The notes under the pieces: generated by a model
Database searches by the model: none
What the model saw: only the letters and a program-made list of their open reading frames with translations
Told to the model about the DNA's origin: nothing
Assembly: GCA_031556725.1 (NCBI GenBank)
Contig: JAVBSL010000030.1
Location: 62,001-126,000 of the forward strand
Length of the DNA stretch: 64,000 bases
Direction of reading: 5' to 3'
Source: UBA935 sp031556725
Lineage (GTDB): Bacteria; Bacillota; Clostridia; Lachnospirales; Lachnospiraceae
Shown: positions 1 to 7,993 of the stretch, one piece after another
Layout: each line of letters begins with the position of its first letter
Position numbering within the stretch: position 1 is the stretch's first letter
Position numbers and translations under genes: made by a program

Positions 1-6
1 CCCCCG

Positions 7-192
7 CCAGGGTAATCCGGCAAAAAAATAAACACATTTATTCTGTGAAAATACCTTTTTGTCATGGAAATGAGACTTAAATTCGTGGAGCCGCCTGTGC
101 GAACACGAATTTTGTATAAGGCTCATTGAAATGTTTGACAAAACAGTATTTGAATAGAATAAATGTGTTATTTTTTACCGGATTACCCTGGT
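7..192 (+). repeat. Long palindromic element A, structured repeat
   Basis: The two ends form a long imperfect inverted repeat. The left arm begins CCAGGGTAATCCGG at 7 and continues through an A/T-rich stretch to about 54. The right arm runs from about 147 to CCGGATTACCCTGG, ending at 192. Inside, TTTTTGTCA pairs with TGACAAAA, ATGAG with CTCAT, and AAATTCGTG with CACGAATTT, closing a terminal loop GAGCCGCCTGTGCGAA at about 88-103. Pairing may extend left of base 7 (CCC-rich there, GGTGGG after 192), so the element could start outside the window. No open reading frame of note lies in it. It has the same loop plan as the element at 30569-30804; the + strand is the orientation that shows the shared loops. 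It could be a MITE-like element, a structured RNA or a large terminator; the sequence alone does not decide. Confidence 0.8.
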
Positions 193-245
193 GGTGGGCC
201 GCCTTCAACACCCTTCAAGACAGCCCTCGACACCCTGGCTTTAAC

Positions 246-998
246 TTAATACCGGGTTTGATATGGATTGTTGGGATCGATTTGTTCGATTTTTACGTTG
301 TTCTTTTGTTTTAAGGTTTCGTAGAGAGCAGCGTTGGTCAGGTTGCGGTAGGGGCCTACGTAGAAGAGGCTCAGGATTCCGCAGGTGAATGCAGATAAAA
401 TTCCCCATCCGATAAAGGAAAGATCTAAGATGAAAGTATCTCCTTTTTCATTCATCATCATTTCTTTGGAGCGTCTAAAGGCCTCTTTGCTGTCCATGGT
501 AGGATTCTCGGTAAGAAGATAGGGAATCATCCGGTATTCGTAAGCTTTGATAATGCCGGGAACAATAAATAAGAGAGACCACAATCCGATAAATAAGTAT
601 CTTAAAAATTGTGTTTTTACTATGTTCATGTAATAGCTTTTAAAGGAAAAGCCTAACTGATTCAGGTCACCGGAATTCTTCAGAGCATCAACAAAGAAGT
701 GCTGACAGCCTACTTCCAGGGGAGACCAGGCAAAGATTTTAAATGCCCATCCAATCAAAAGAGCAACCAGAACGATGCTTAAAACGATACCCATAACAAT
801 CAGTGCTGTTTCGATATCCATTTGGCTATGAGAAAAAACATCCTCCTCTTGTAAACTCCGATAGCTGTTGAAGGAAGAACTGCCGGAAGAACCGCCGGTA
901 ACAACGCCGAGAATAAGGCTGACAAGTACGGCTTTCCAATAGTTAACTTTTAAAGCTTCTTTTGCTTTTCTTTTTAATTCTGATCTGGTCCACATCAT
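246..998 (-). CDS. DUF975 family integral membrane protein
   Basis: Predicted 250-residue polytopic membrane protein of the DUF975 family, whose molecular function is unknown. The N-terminus MMWTRSELKRKAKEALKVNY followed by a hydrophobic segment is the family hallmark, where a short basic helix precedes the first membrane span. About five or six hydrophobic segments follow, with a conserved-looking stretch MIPYLLTENPTMDSKEAFRRS near residues 157-177 that resembles the family's central helix-loop motif. The start is supported by GGAGG about eight bases upstream on the minus strand. The gene is transcribed away from pstS, so the spacer 999-1173 holds two divergent 5' ends. Family assignment is fairly secure; function is not known. 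Confidence 0.8.
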   Translation of the reverse strand: MMWTRSELKRKAKEALKVNYWKAVLVSLILGVVTGGSSGSSSFNSYRSLQEEDVFSHSQMDIETALIVMGIVLSIVLVALLIGWAFKIFAWSPLEVGCQHFFVDALKNSGDLNQLGFSFKSYYMNIVKTQFLRYLFIGLWSLLFIVPGIIKAYEYRMIPYLLTENPTMDSKEAFRRSKEMMMNEKGDTFILDLSFIGWGILSAFTCGILSLFYVGPYRNLTNAALYETLKQKNNVKIEQIDPNNPYQTRY

Positions 999-1066
999 AA
1001 AATATCCTCCATATTTAATTAATTGTTAAATTCATTCTAAAGGATAGCAAGGAAATGTGCAACTTT

Positions 1067-1109
1067 TTTACAAAGGTTTTACATAAAACTTACTCCTTTA
1101 TGATATTAT
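1067..1109 (+). promoter_or_regulatory. Candidate Pho box and promoter of the pst operon
   Basis: Three hexamers lie one helical turn apart: TTTACA at 1067-1072, TTTACA at 1078-1083 and CTTACT at 1089-1094, each separated by five bases. A -10-like TATTAT follows at 1104-1109. Tandem repeats with 11-bp period replacing a -35 box are the usual binding site layout of PhoB/PhoP-type response regulators, and such a regulator is encoded downstream (7319-7993). Binding by that protein is inferred. Confidence 0.6.
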
Positions 1110-1173
1110 GCTTTTTTTCTTTGTGCTAGACTTTATTTGTGTTGAGGGAAAGAAAAAATTGAGGAGAAAAGAT

Positions 1174-2091
1174 ATGAAAAAAACAAAAATCGTAGCACTG
1201 ATTTGTGCAGTAACAATGGTAATGACAGGATTGATGGGATGTGGTGCCAAGCCCGTAACCGAAACCGCAGATGTACCCGCAGCCGAAACGGCAGAAGCAC
1301 CGGCAGCACCCGTAGAGGCAACTGAAGAAAAGCCCGCAGAAGTGGTTGCGGATTTAAAAGGCATCGTTACTATGGCAGGCAGTACTTCCATGGAAAAACT
1401 TGCAAATGCAGTGGCTGAGAGCTTTATGGAAAAATATCCGGCAGTAACCGTAAATGCTGAATTCACAGGATCTTCCGCAGGTATTGAGTCGGTATTGGCC
1501 GGCAGCGTTGATATCGGAAATTCTTCCAGAGCCTTAAAGGACAGTGAAAAAGAAGCCGGTGCAATTGAAAATATAGTAGCAATTGACGGTATTGCCGTAG
1601 TAGTAGATCCCGCCAATACAGTTACCGGCTTAACAAAAGATCAGTTGGTAGGAGTATACACCGGAACCATCAAAAACTGGAAAGAACTGGGCGGAAGTGA
1701 CGCACCTATCGTTGTGGTAGGACGTGAAGCCGGATCAGGTACCAGAGGTGCATTTGAAGAAATCGTAAAAGTGGAAGATGCATGTGCATACGCAAGTGAA
1801 TTGGACAGCACCGGAGCAGTAATCGCCAAGGTTGCCGCAACCCCCGGAGCAATCGGTTATGTTTCACTGGATGCAGTAGATAGCACCGTAGCAGCACTGG
1901 CCCTGGAAGGCGTAGAAGCAACTCCTGAAAACATCAAAGCAGGCGACTACTTCTTAAGCAGACCTTTTGTAATGGCAACTGTTGGAGAAATCTCCGAACA
2001 GAGCGACGCAGTAAAAGCATTGTTTGACTACCTTGCATCAGAGGAAGGCAAAGAAGTTATTAAAGCAGTAGGACTTATCACGGTAGATTAA
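1174..2091 (+). CDS. pstS: Phosphate ABC transporter, substrate-binding lipoprotein PstS
   Basis: Lipid-anchored receptor that captures inorganic phosphate outside the cell and delivers it to PstCA. The 305-residue product has a basic, hydrophobic signal peptide ending in the lipobox LMGC, then an Ala/Pro/Glu-rich linker of about 35 residues, then the periplasmic-binding fold. Phosphate-contacting segments typical of PstS are visible: GSTSMEKL, GSSAGIESVLAGSVDIGNSS and GREAGSGTRGAFEE. The ATG at 1174 was chosen over an in-frame start 66 bases upstream because GAGGAG lies just before it and the signal peptide starts there. It is the first gene of pstSCAB-phoU and sits behind a Pho-box-like promoter, so induction under phosphate limitation is likely. 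Confidence 0.95.
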   Translation: MKKTKIVALICAVTMVMTGLMGCGAKPVTETADVPAAETAEAPAAPVEATEEKPAEVVADLKGIVTMAGSTSMEKLANAVAESFMEKYPAVTVNAEFTGSSAGIESVLAGSVDIGNSSRALKDSEKEAGAIENIVAIDGIAVVVDPANTVTGLTKDQLVGVYTGTIKNWKELGGSDAPIVVVGREAGSGTRGAFEEIVKVEDACAYASELDSTGAVIAKVAATPGAIGYVSLDAVDSTVAALALEGVEATPENIKAGDYFLSRPFVMATVGEISEQSDAVKALFDYLASEEGKEVIKAVGLITVD

Positions 2092-2103
2092 TCAAAATCC
2101 CAA

Positions 2104-2132
2104 AGCTGCGGGTGGCAAAACCGCCCGCGGCT
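2104..2132 (+). other. Stem-loop between pstS and pstC
   Basis: AGCTGCGGGTGG at 2104-2115 pairs with CCGCCCGCGGCT at 2121-2132 (12 bp, two G-T wobbles) around a short A-rich loop. No T-run follows, so it is probably not a full terminator. Hairpins at this position commonly stabilise the receptor transcript and lower expression of the downstream permease genes; that role is inferred. Confidence 0.7.
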
Positions 2133-2161
2133 AAATTTGAAAAAAAGGAAACAGAATCGGT

Positions 2162-3091
2162 ATGGAAAACCTTTCAATTCAAGGAAACAGTAAAAATAAA
2201 TCAACAGTGGAAAAAACAGCACAGGTAATTTTTACTATATGTGCTTTTATCGCAATAGTGGCCGTTGCCTCTATTACCATATATATGATTATCAACGGTA
2301 CCCCGGCCCTGTTTAAGGTGGGGATCAGGGAAATTGTCTTCGGAACGGTGTGGAAACCTACCGCTGCCGAACCTCATTACGGAATCCTCTACGTCATCCT
2401 GACATCCATAGTAGGAACCACCCTGGCAGTGTTGATCGGCGTTCCGATCGGTTTACTGACAGCGGTGTTTTTGGCAGAAGTGGCTCCCAGACAGTTGGTG
2501 GCAGTGGTAAAACCGGCAGTGGAGCTGTTAGCCGGAATCCCTTCGGTTATCTATGGGCTATTGGGGCTTATGGTATTGAACCCGTTGATGTATAAACTGG
2601 AACTGGCTTTGTTCAAGGGTTCTGAAACCCATCAGTTCACCGGCGGTTCCAACCTGCTTTCGGCAGTGCTGGTGCTGGCAGTTATGATCCTGCCTACCGT
2701 AATCAACATTAGCGAATCGGCTATGCGTGCCGTACCGCCTCATTTGAAATCAGCCTCCCTGGCACTTGGTGCTTCCCATATCCAGACCATTTTTAAAATT
2801 ATTATTCCGGCAGCAAAGTCGGGGATCATCACCGCAATTGTTTTGGGTGTGGGCAGAGCGATCGGTGAAGCTATGGCAATTACTCTGGTATCCGGCAGCT
2901 CGGTAAATATGCCGCTGCCGTTCAACTCAGTAAGATTCTTGACAACCGCCATCGTAAGTGAAATGGGATATGCCAGCGATGTACACAGACAGGTGCTGTT
3001 CACCATCGGTTTGATCCTGTTTGCCTTCATTATGATTATTAACACAAGTTTAACCGAAATCTTAAAGAAAGGCGGAAAAGAAGATGCCTAG
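2162..3091 (+). CDS. pstC: Phosphate ABC transporter permease PstC
   Basis: One of the two membrane subunits of the high-affinity phosphate importer. The 309-residue product has a cytoplasmic N-terminus, a first span near residues 20-45 (TICAFIAIVAVASITIYMII), then the binding-protein-dependent transport domain with about five more spans. The EAA-type coupling loop is visible as ALGASHIQTIFKIIIPAAKSG, followed by GVGRAIGEAMAITLVSG, a signature of PstC/PstA permeases. Its 3' end overlaps pstA by eight bases, indicating translational coupling. Length and order match the canonical pst operon. Confidence 0.95.
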   Translation: MENLSIQGNSKNKSTVEKTAQVIFTICAFIAIVAVASITIYMIINGTPALFKVGIREIVFGTVWKPTAAEPHYGILYVILTSIVGTTLAVLIGVPIGLLTAVFLAEVAPRQLVAVVKPAVELLAGIPSVIYGLLGLMVLNPLMYKLELALFKGSETHQFTGGSNLLSAVLVLAVMILPTVINISESAMRAVPPHLKSASLALGASHIQTIFKIIIPAAKSGIITAIVLGVGRAIGEAMAITLVSGSSVNMPLPFNSVRFLTTAIVSEMGYASDVHRQVLFTIGLILFAFIMIINTSLTEILKKGGKEDA

Positions 3092-3953
3092 TATTATGGA
3101 AAAAAAGAGCAGATTAAGTGATACCTTTCTGACTATTTTGATTTACTTTTCGGCCACAATTTCCGTATTGCTGTTAGTGGGAATTATTGCATACGTTTTC
3201 GTTAAGGGCATCGGCAGTGTGAACTGGACCTTTCTTACCAGTGTAACCAGTACGTTAAAAGGAACGGTGGGTATCCTGGGAAATATTGTGAATACCCTTT
3301 ACATCATTGTAATTACCCTGCTGATTGTAACCCCCATCGGAATCGGAACGGCAATTTACTTAAACGAGTATGCCAAACCGGGAAAACTGGTCAGAGCAAT
3401 TGAATTTACCACCGAGACACTTTCCGGAATTCCCTCGATCCTTTTTGGGTTATTCGGTATGATTTTCTTTGGTACGGTACTGAGGCTGGGATACTCTATC
3501 TTAACGGGTGCCCTGACTTTGACCTTGATGGTGCTTCCCCTGATTACGAGAAATACTCAGGAAGCGCTGAAAACAGTACCGGACAGTTACAGAAGCGGCG
3601 CTTTGGGAATGGGAGCTACCAAATGGTATATGATCAGAACCATCCTGCTTCCTTCGGCAATGCCGGGCATTATTACCGGTATCATTCTGGCCATTGGGCG
3701 AATTGTGGGAGAATCGGCTGCTCTTTTGTTTACCGCCGGCAGCGGATACTTATTACCCAAGAGCGGCAGCGGATTGTTTACCAAGGTTTTGGAATCAGGG
3801 GGAACATTAACCATTCAATTATATTTAAGCATGGCCAAGGCAGAGTATGGTGTGGCGTTTGGTATTGCGGTAGTACTGCTGATCATCGTGTTGTGTATCA
3901 ATTGTCTAACCAAATATTTAGCAAAGAAATTTGATGTAAATGCAAAGGAGTAA
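3084..3953 (+). CDS. pstA: Phosphate ABC transporter permease PstA
   Basis: Second membrane subunit of the phosphate importer, pairing with PstC. The 289-residue protein has six hydrophobic spans, the first near residues 15-40. The coupling loop ALGMGATKWYMIRTILLPSAM is followed by GIILAIGRIVGESAALLFTAG, the family signature. Start at 3084 is supported by GGCGG eight bases upstream and by overlap with the pstC end; a second in-frame ATG at 3096 is possible. The gene is followed after ten bases by pstB. Confidence 0.95.
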   Translation: MPSIMEKKSRLSDTFLTILIYFSATISVLLLVGIIAYVFVKGIGSVNWTFLTSVTSTLKGTVGILGNIVNTLYIIVITLLIVTPIGIGTAIYLNEYAKPGKLVRAIEFTTETLSGIPSILFGLFGMIFFGTVLRLGYSILTGALTLTLMVLPLITRNTQEALKTVPDSYRSGALGMGATKWYMIRTILLPSAMPGIITGIILAIGRIVGESAALLFTAGSGYLLPKSGSGLFTKVLESGGTLTIQLYLSMAKAEYGVAFGIAVVLLIIVLCINCLTKYLAKKFDVNAKE

Positions 3954-3963
3954 CAGAACAATT

Positions 3964-4722
3964 ATGGAAAACAGCAAAATCATAACACGTAATCTGAACC
4001 TGCACTATGGAGATAATCACGCACTGAAGGATATCAATATGGATATTCCCAGTAATGCCGTAACAGCTTTTATCGGACCTTCCGGATGCGGAAAATCCAC
4101 TTTTTTAAAAAGCCTGAACCGCATGAATGACTTGATTGACTGCGTTAGAATAGAAGGTAAGGTGTTACTGGATAACGAAGATATTTATGATCCGGGAGTG
4201 GATACGACCCTGCTTCGCAAGAAAATCGGGATGGTGTTCCAGCAGCCCAATCCTTTTCCCATGAGCATCTATGATAATATTGCTTACGGTCCCCGTATCC
4301 ATGGTATTAAGAATAAAGCTAAGCTAGATGAGATTGTGGAAGAATCCCTGCGCGGAGCAGCCATTTTCGAGGAAACAAAGGACCGGTTAAAGAAATCCGC
4401 CCTGGGTTTATCCGGCGGTCAGCAGCAGCGGCTGTGTATCGCCAGAGCATTGGCAGTGGAACCGGAAGTGCTTTTGATGGATGAGCCCACCTCGGCCCTG
4501 GATCCCATTTCCACTTTGAAAATAGAAGAATTAATGGAAGAACTGAAAAAGAAATACACGGTTGTAGTAGTAACCCATAATATGCAGCAGGCAGCCAGAG
4601 TATCAGACCATACGGCATTTTTCCTGGTTGGTGAGGTGGTAGAGTTCAATACCACCGATAATATATTTTCCCGTCCTCAGGATAAACGTACCGAAGACTA
4701 CATAACCGGAAGATTCGGATGA
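3964..4722 (+). CDS. pstB: Phosphate ABC transporter ATP-binding protein PstB
   Basis: Cytoplasmic ATPase that drives phosphate import by PstCA. The 252-residue product shows Walker A GPSGCGKST, the Q-loop VFQQPNPFPMSIYDN, the ABC signature LSGGQQQRLCIARALA, Walker B VLLMDEP and the switch histidine in VVVTHNMQQAARVSD. The proline-rich Q-loop with PNPFPMSIYDN is specific to PstB among ABC ATPases. The ATG at 3964 is preferred over 3940 because the AAGGAG at 3944-3949 then serves as ribosome-binding site and the length matches the family. Confidence 0.95.
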   Translation: MENSKIITRNLNLHYGDNHALKDINMDIPSNAVTAFIGPSGCGKSTFLKSLNRMNDLIDCVRIEGKVLLDNEDIYDPGVDTTLLRKKIGMVFQQPNPFPMSIYDNIAYGPRIHGIKNKAKLDEIVEESLRGAAIFEETKDRLKKSALGLSGGQQQRLCIARALAVEPEVLLMDEPTSALDPISTLKIEELMEELKKKYTVVVVTHNMQQAARVSDHTAFFLVGEVVEFNTTDNIFSRPQDKRTEDYITGRFG

Positions 4723-4770
4723 TACCAGAAGGCAGTCTTGCAGATTAAATAGAAGAGAGAGGAAGAAATT

Positions 4771-5433
4771 ATGTCACCGAGAACAAATTTTCAAAGAGAA
4801 TTGGAACAACTGTCCGACAGCTTAAGAGAGATGGCAGACAGTGTAGAAGAAAATTATGAAAAACTCTTTGCAGCGTTGGAAGATAAAAATAAAGAAGAGG
4901 TAATGGAAATTGCCGGAAGCGAAAAGGTGTTTGGCGATATGCAGCGGGCGATTGAATCACAATGCCTGTTTCTGATTACCAAACAACAGCCAATTGCCAG
5001 TGACTTACGCGTAGTAACGGCAAATCTGAAGGTAGTAACGGACATTGAGCGGGTGGGCGATCATGTAGTGGATATGGCAGAACTGATATTACGGCTAAAT
5101 ATGACAGATTTGTCCGCTTACTCCAGACATCTTGAACCGATGATCCGGGAAGCAAAAAAAATGGTTCACGATGCCGTGGAAGCTTTCATCGGCAGAAACA
5201 TGGAAGCGGCGGAAGAAGTAATCGCCGAAGATGACATTGTGGATGAACTATTTAACAAAGTAAAAGAAGATCTAATCGTCCTATTGAAGAATGAAGGTAA
5301 GGATGCAGATGAATGTATTGACATTATCATGCTTACAAAATACCTGGAAAAAATCGGCGATCATGCAGTAAATATCGGTGAATGGGAAATCTTCCAGGAG
5401 ACCGGTAATATGAAAGATGTAAGATTATTGTAA
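4771..5433 (+). CDS. phoU: Phosphate transport regulator PhoU
   Basis: Cytoplasmic all-helical protein that connects the Pst transporter to the phosphate sensor kinase and keeps uptake in check when phosphate is sufficient. The 220-residue product contains two PhoU three-helix repeats, with the metal-binding type motifs VTDIERVGDHVVDMAE near residue 90 and TKYLEKIGDHAVNIGEW near residue 190. It is the last gene of the pst operon, preceded by GAGAGAGGAAG. A similar PhoU-like module is fused to the C-terminus of the next gene product. Confidence 0.95.
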   Translation: MSPRTNFQRELEQLSDSLREMADSVEENYEKLFAALEDKNKEEVMEIAGSEKVFGDMQRAIESQCLFLITKQQPIASDLRVVTANLKVVTDIERVGDHVVDMAELILRLNMTDLSAYSRHLEPMIREAKKMVHDAVEAFIGRNMEAAEEVIAEDDIVDELFNKVKEDLIVLLKNEGKDADECIDIIMLTKYLEKIGDHAVNIGEWEIFQETGNMKDVRLL

Positions 5434-5535
5434 AAAATTCGTTAAATTTCCTATGTTCAAATGGCAATGCATAGTGTAGAATATTACATGTACGTTTATG
5501 CTTACCCATATGATAAAAGAACAAGGAGTAATTAA

Positions 5536-7302
5536 ATGAGTATTTTCAGTATATTGACAATGGTTGGCGGATTAGCGCTTTTCTTATACGGAATGGATGT
5601 TATGGGAGGAGGTTTGGCCAAATTGTCCGGCGGGAAGCTGGAGATGATTTTGGAAAAACTGACCTCCAGTAAGATTAAGGCTGTTTTGCTGGGGGCGGGC
5701 GTTACGGCGGTGATCCAGTCCTCCTCGGCCACCACGGTAATGGTGGTTGGTTTTGTCAATTCCGGCATTATGAAATTATCCCAGGCAGTGGGCGTAATTA
5801 TGGGAGCCAATGTAGGTACTACGGTGACCTCCTGGCTTCTTAGTCTTTCCGGTATCCAGGGCGATAATTTTTTTATTAAATTGCTGAAACCATCTTCCTT
5901 TTCCCCGGTATTGGCAGTGATCGGTGTGGCTCTTTTGATGTTTTCCAAGCGGGACAAGCAAAAAGACGTAGGAACTATTTTAATTGGTTTTGCGGTTTTA
6001 ATGTTTGGTATGGAAACCATGTCCGGTGCGGTAAAGCCTTTGGCAAATGTTCCGGAATTTACCAATATATTATTGATGTTTTCCAATCCTGTTTTGGGTA
6101 TGCTGGCCGGTTTGATATTAACAGCGATTATTCAGTCTTCTTCAGCATCAGTCGGTATCCTGCAGGCTTTATGTGCTACCGGAGCGGTGGGATATTCCAC
6201 AGCACTGCCGATTATTATGGGACAAAATATCGGAACCTGTGTGACAGCTCTCCTGTCTTCCATCGGAGCCAATAAGAATGCAAGACGTGCCGCCTTGGTA
6301 CATTTGTATTTTAACCTGATATCTACTGTAGTTTTTATGTTTGGTTTTTACGCAATTAATTATTTTGTCAAATTTGCCTTTATGGATGCCACTGCCAATG
6401 CTTTTGGAATTGCGGTAATCCATACATTGTTTAATGTATTTGCGGTAATTATTTTACTGCCCTTTTCGGCACAACTGGAACGGCTGGCACGCTTTTCCAT
6501 CAAGGATACGGCTGAGGATGAGGAAGCAAACAGCGATAAGATTGCAATCAGTGTTTTAGATGTCCGGTTCTTAAATACCCCCAGCTATGCGCTGGAACAA
6601 TGTAAGACCGCTACCATTGATATGGCCAATTATGTTAAGGAATCTTTATTTTTGGCGATGGAGCTGTTTGATGGTTATGATAAGAAGAAAGCACAGAGAG
6701 TAGCCCAATTAGAAGACATTGCCGATCATTATGAAGACGAACTGGGCACCTACATGGTGAAACTGAGCAGTAAACATTTGTCCGGTAAGGACAGTCAGAC
6801 CTTGTCCGTGCTGCTACACTGTATCGGGGATTTTGAACGTATTTCGGATCATGCCCGAAACATCATGGAAGCCACCAAAGAGATGGATGAAAAAGAGGTT
6901 CATTTTTCCAAGTGGGCCGCTGAAGAACTGGGTGTATTCGCCAATGTAATCAGAGATGCAGTCAATACCACGTTTCTGGCCTTCCAGGAAGAAGACCTGC
7001 GGCTGGCGGGGATGGTTGAACCCATGGAAGAAGTAGTAGATTATCTGAATGTGGAAATTAAAAAGAATCATATCAAGCGATTGCGCAAAGGAAAATGCAC
7101 CATCGAACTTGGTTTTATCCTTTCCGATATTACCACTAATTATGAAAGGATATCAGACCATTGCTCTAATATAGCATTGAGCCTTTTGCAATTAAAAGAA
7201 GACAGTTTTGATACTCATGAATATCAGGATCTTATCAGAAGCAAAGATAATGAAGAATTTAAGATGGAAGTGGAACGGTTAAAGAAACATTATAAGTTGT
7301 AG
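5536..7302 (+). CDS. Na+/phosphate cotransporter with C-terminal PhoU-like domain
   Basis: Sodium-coupled phosphate transporter of the NptA/YjbB family (Na/Pi cotransporter II-related). The N-terminal 310 residues carry about eight hydrophobic spans and the two inverted family repeats, each with a QSSSA motif: AVIQSSSATTVMVVGFVNSG and TAIIQSSSASVGILQALCAT. The C-terminal region from about residue 350 is helical and PhoU-like, with CIGDFERISDHARNIME and TNYERISDHCSNIALSL, matching the RxxDH pattern of PhoU. It follows phoU by about 100 bases and precedes the two-component genes by 16 bases, so it is probably part of the same phosphate module. In some bacteria this family works in phosphate export; direction cannot be read from the sequence. 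Confidence 0.9.
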   Translation: MSIFSILTMVGGLALFLYGMDVMGGGLAKLSGGKLEMILEKLTSSKIKAVLLGAGVTAVIQSSSATTVMVVGFVNSGIMKLSQAVGVIMGANVGTTVTSWLLSLSGIQGDNFFIKLLKPSSFSPVLAVIGVALLMFSKRDKQKDVGTILIGFAVLMFGMETMSGAVKPLANVPEFTNILLMFSNPVLGMLAGLILTAIIQSSSASVGILQALCATGAVGYSTALPIIMGQNIGTCVTALLSSIGANKNARRAALVHLYFNLISTVVFMFGFYAINYFVKFAFMDATANAFGIAVIHTLFNVFAVIILLPFSAQLERLARFSIKDTAEDEEANSDKIAISVLDVRFLNTPSYALEQCKTATIDMANYVKESLFLAMELFDGYDKKKAQRVAQLEDIADHYEDELGTYMVKLSSKHLSGKDSQTLSVLLHCIGDFERISDHARNIMEATKEMDEKEVHFSKWAAEELGVFANVIRDAVNTTFLAFQEEDLRLAGMVEPMEEVVDYLNVEIKKNHIKRLRKGKCTIELGFILSDITTNYERISDHCSNIALSLLQLKEDSFDTHEYQDLIRSKDNEEFKMEVERLKKHYKL

Positions 7303-7318
7303 AAGGCAGGGCTGTCAG

Positions 7319-7993
7319 ATGGCACTTATTTATGTACTGGAAGATGATAAAAATATTCGGGAAATAGAAAGCTTTGCATTAAAGAATACCGGATATACCA
7401 TAAAAGAGTTTGAACTGGCGGCAGATTTTTATCAGGCTATGGAGGAAGAAAAGCCGGAGCTTATTTTACTGGATATCATGCTGCCAGATGCAGATGGTTT
7501 GGAAATACTGGGAAAAATCCGCAGTCAAAAAGCCACCGGGAATATACCGATTATTATGGTGACGGCCAAGGGCACTGAAATTGATAAGGTAAAAGGTTTG
7601 GATATCGGTGCGGATGATTATATTACCAAACCCTTTGGCGTTATGGAATTGATTTCCCGGGTGAAAGCACTGCTTCGAAGAAGTAACCAGATCTCACCGG
7701 AAAAAGTAATTACCATCGGTGCGGTATGTCTGGACGAAGAAAAGCACCAGGTAACGGTGAACGGTCAGATTTGCGAACTTACGTTCAAAGAGTATGAACT
7801 GCTTAAGCTGTTAATGATCAATGCCGGAATCGTAACCGGCCGTGAGGATATATTGGAAAAAGTCTGGGGAACCGATTTTGAAGGCGAATCCAGAACACTG
7901 GATATGCATATTAAAACCCTGCGCCAAAAGCTGCAGGAAGCCGGTTCGATGATTAAAACAGTGAGGAATGTGGGGTATATTTTTAACACATGA
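7319..7993 (+). CDS. OmpR/PhoB-family response regulator (PhoP-like)
   Basis: DNA-binding response regulator of 224 residues. The receiver domain has the acidic pair near residues 9-10, the phospho-acceptor D52 in ILLDIMLPDADG, and the conserved lysine K104 in YITKPFG. The C-terminal winged helix includes LTFKEYELLKLLMINAG and the recognition region TLDMHIKTLRQKL. It overlaps the kinase gene by four bases (ATGA). Its place directly after phosphate genes argues for a PhoB/PhoP role controlling the Pho box upstream of pstS. The partner kinase lacks obvious ligand-specific domains, so specificity is inferred from context. Confidence 0.88.
   Translation: MALIYVLEDDKNIREIESFALKNTGYTIKEFELAADFYQAMEEEKPELILLDIMLPDADGLEILGKIRSQKATGNIPIIMVTAKGTEIDKVKGLDIGADDYITKPFGVMELISRVKALLRRSNQISPEKVITIGAVCLDEEKHQVTVNGQICELTFKEYELLKLLMINAGIVTGREDILEKVWGTDFEGESRTLDMHIKTLRQKLQEAGSMIKTVRNVGYIFNT

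Noticed and set aside
201..240. Short imperfect direct repeats (TCAACACCCT, TCGACACCCT) after element A
   Set aside because: Only two or three diverged units; too short and irregular to be a CRISPR or a functional tandem array.
126..314. A 62-codon + strand frame at the window start
   Set aside because: It lies in the right arm of palindromic element A and then antisense to the DUF975 gene; no ribosome-binding site and no family resemblance.
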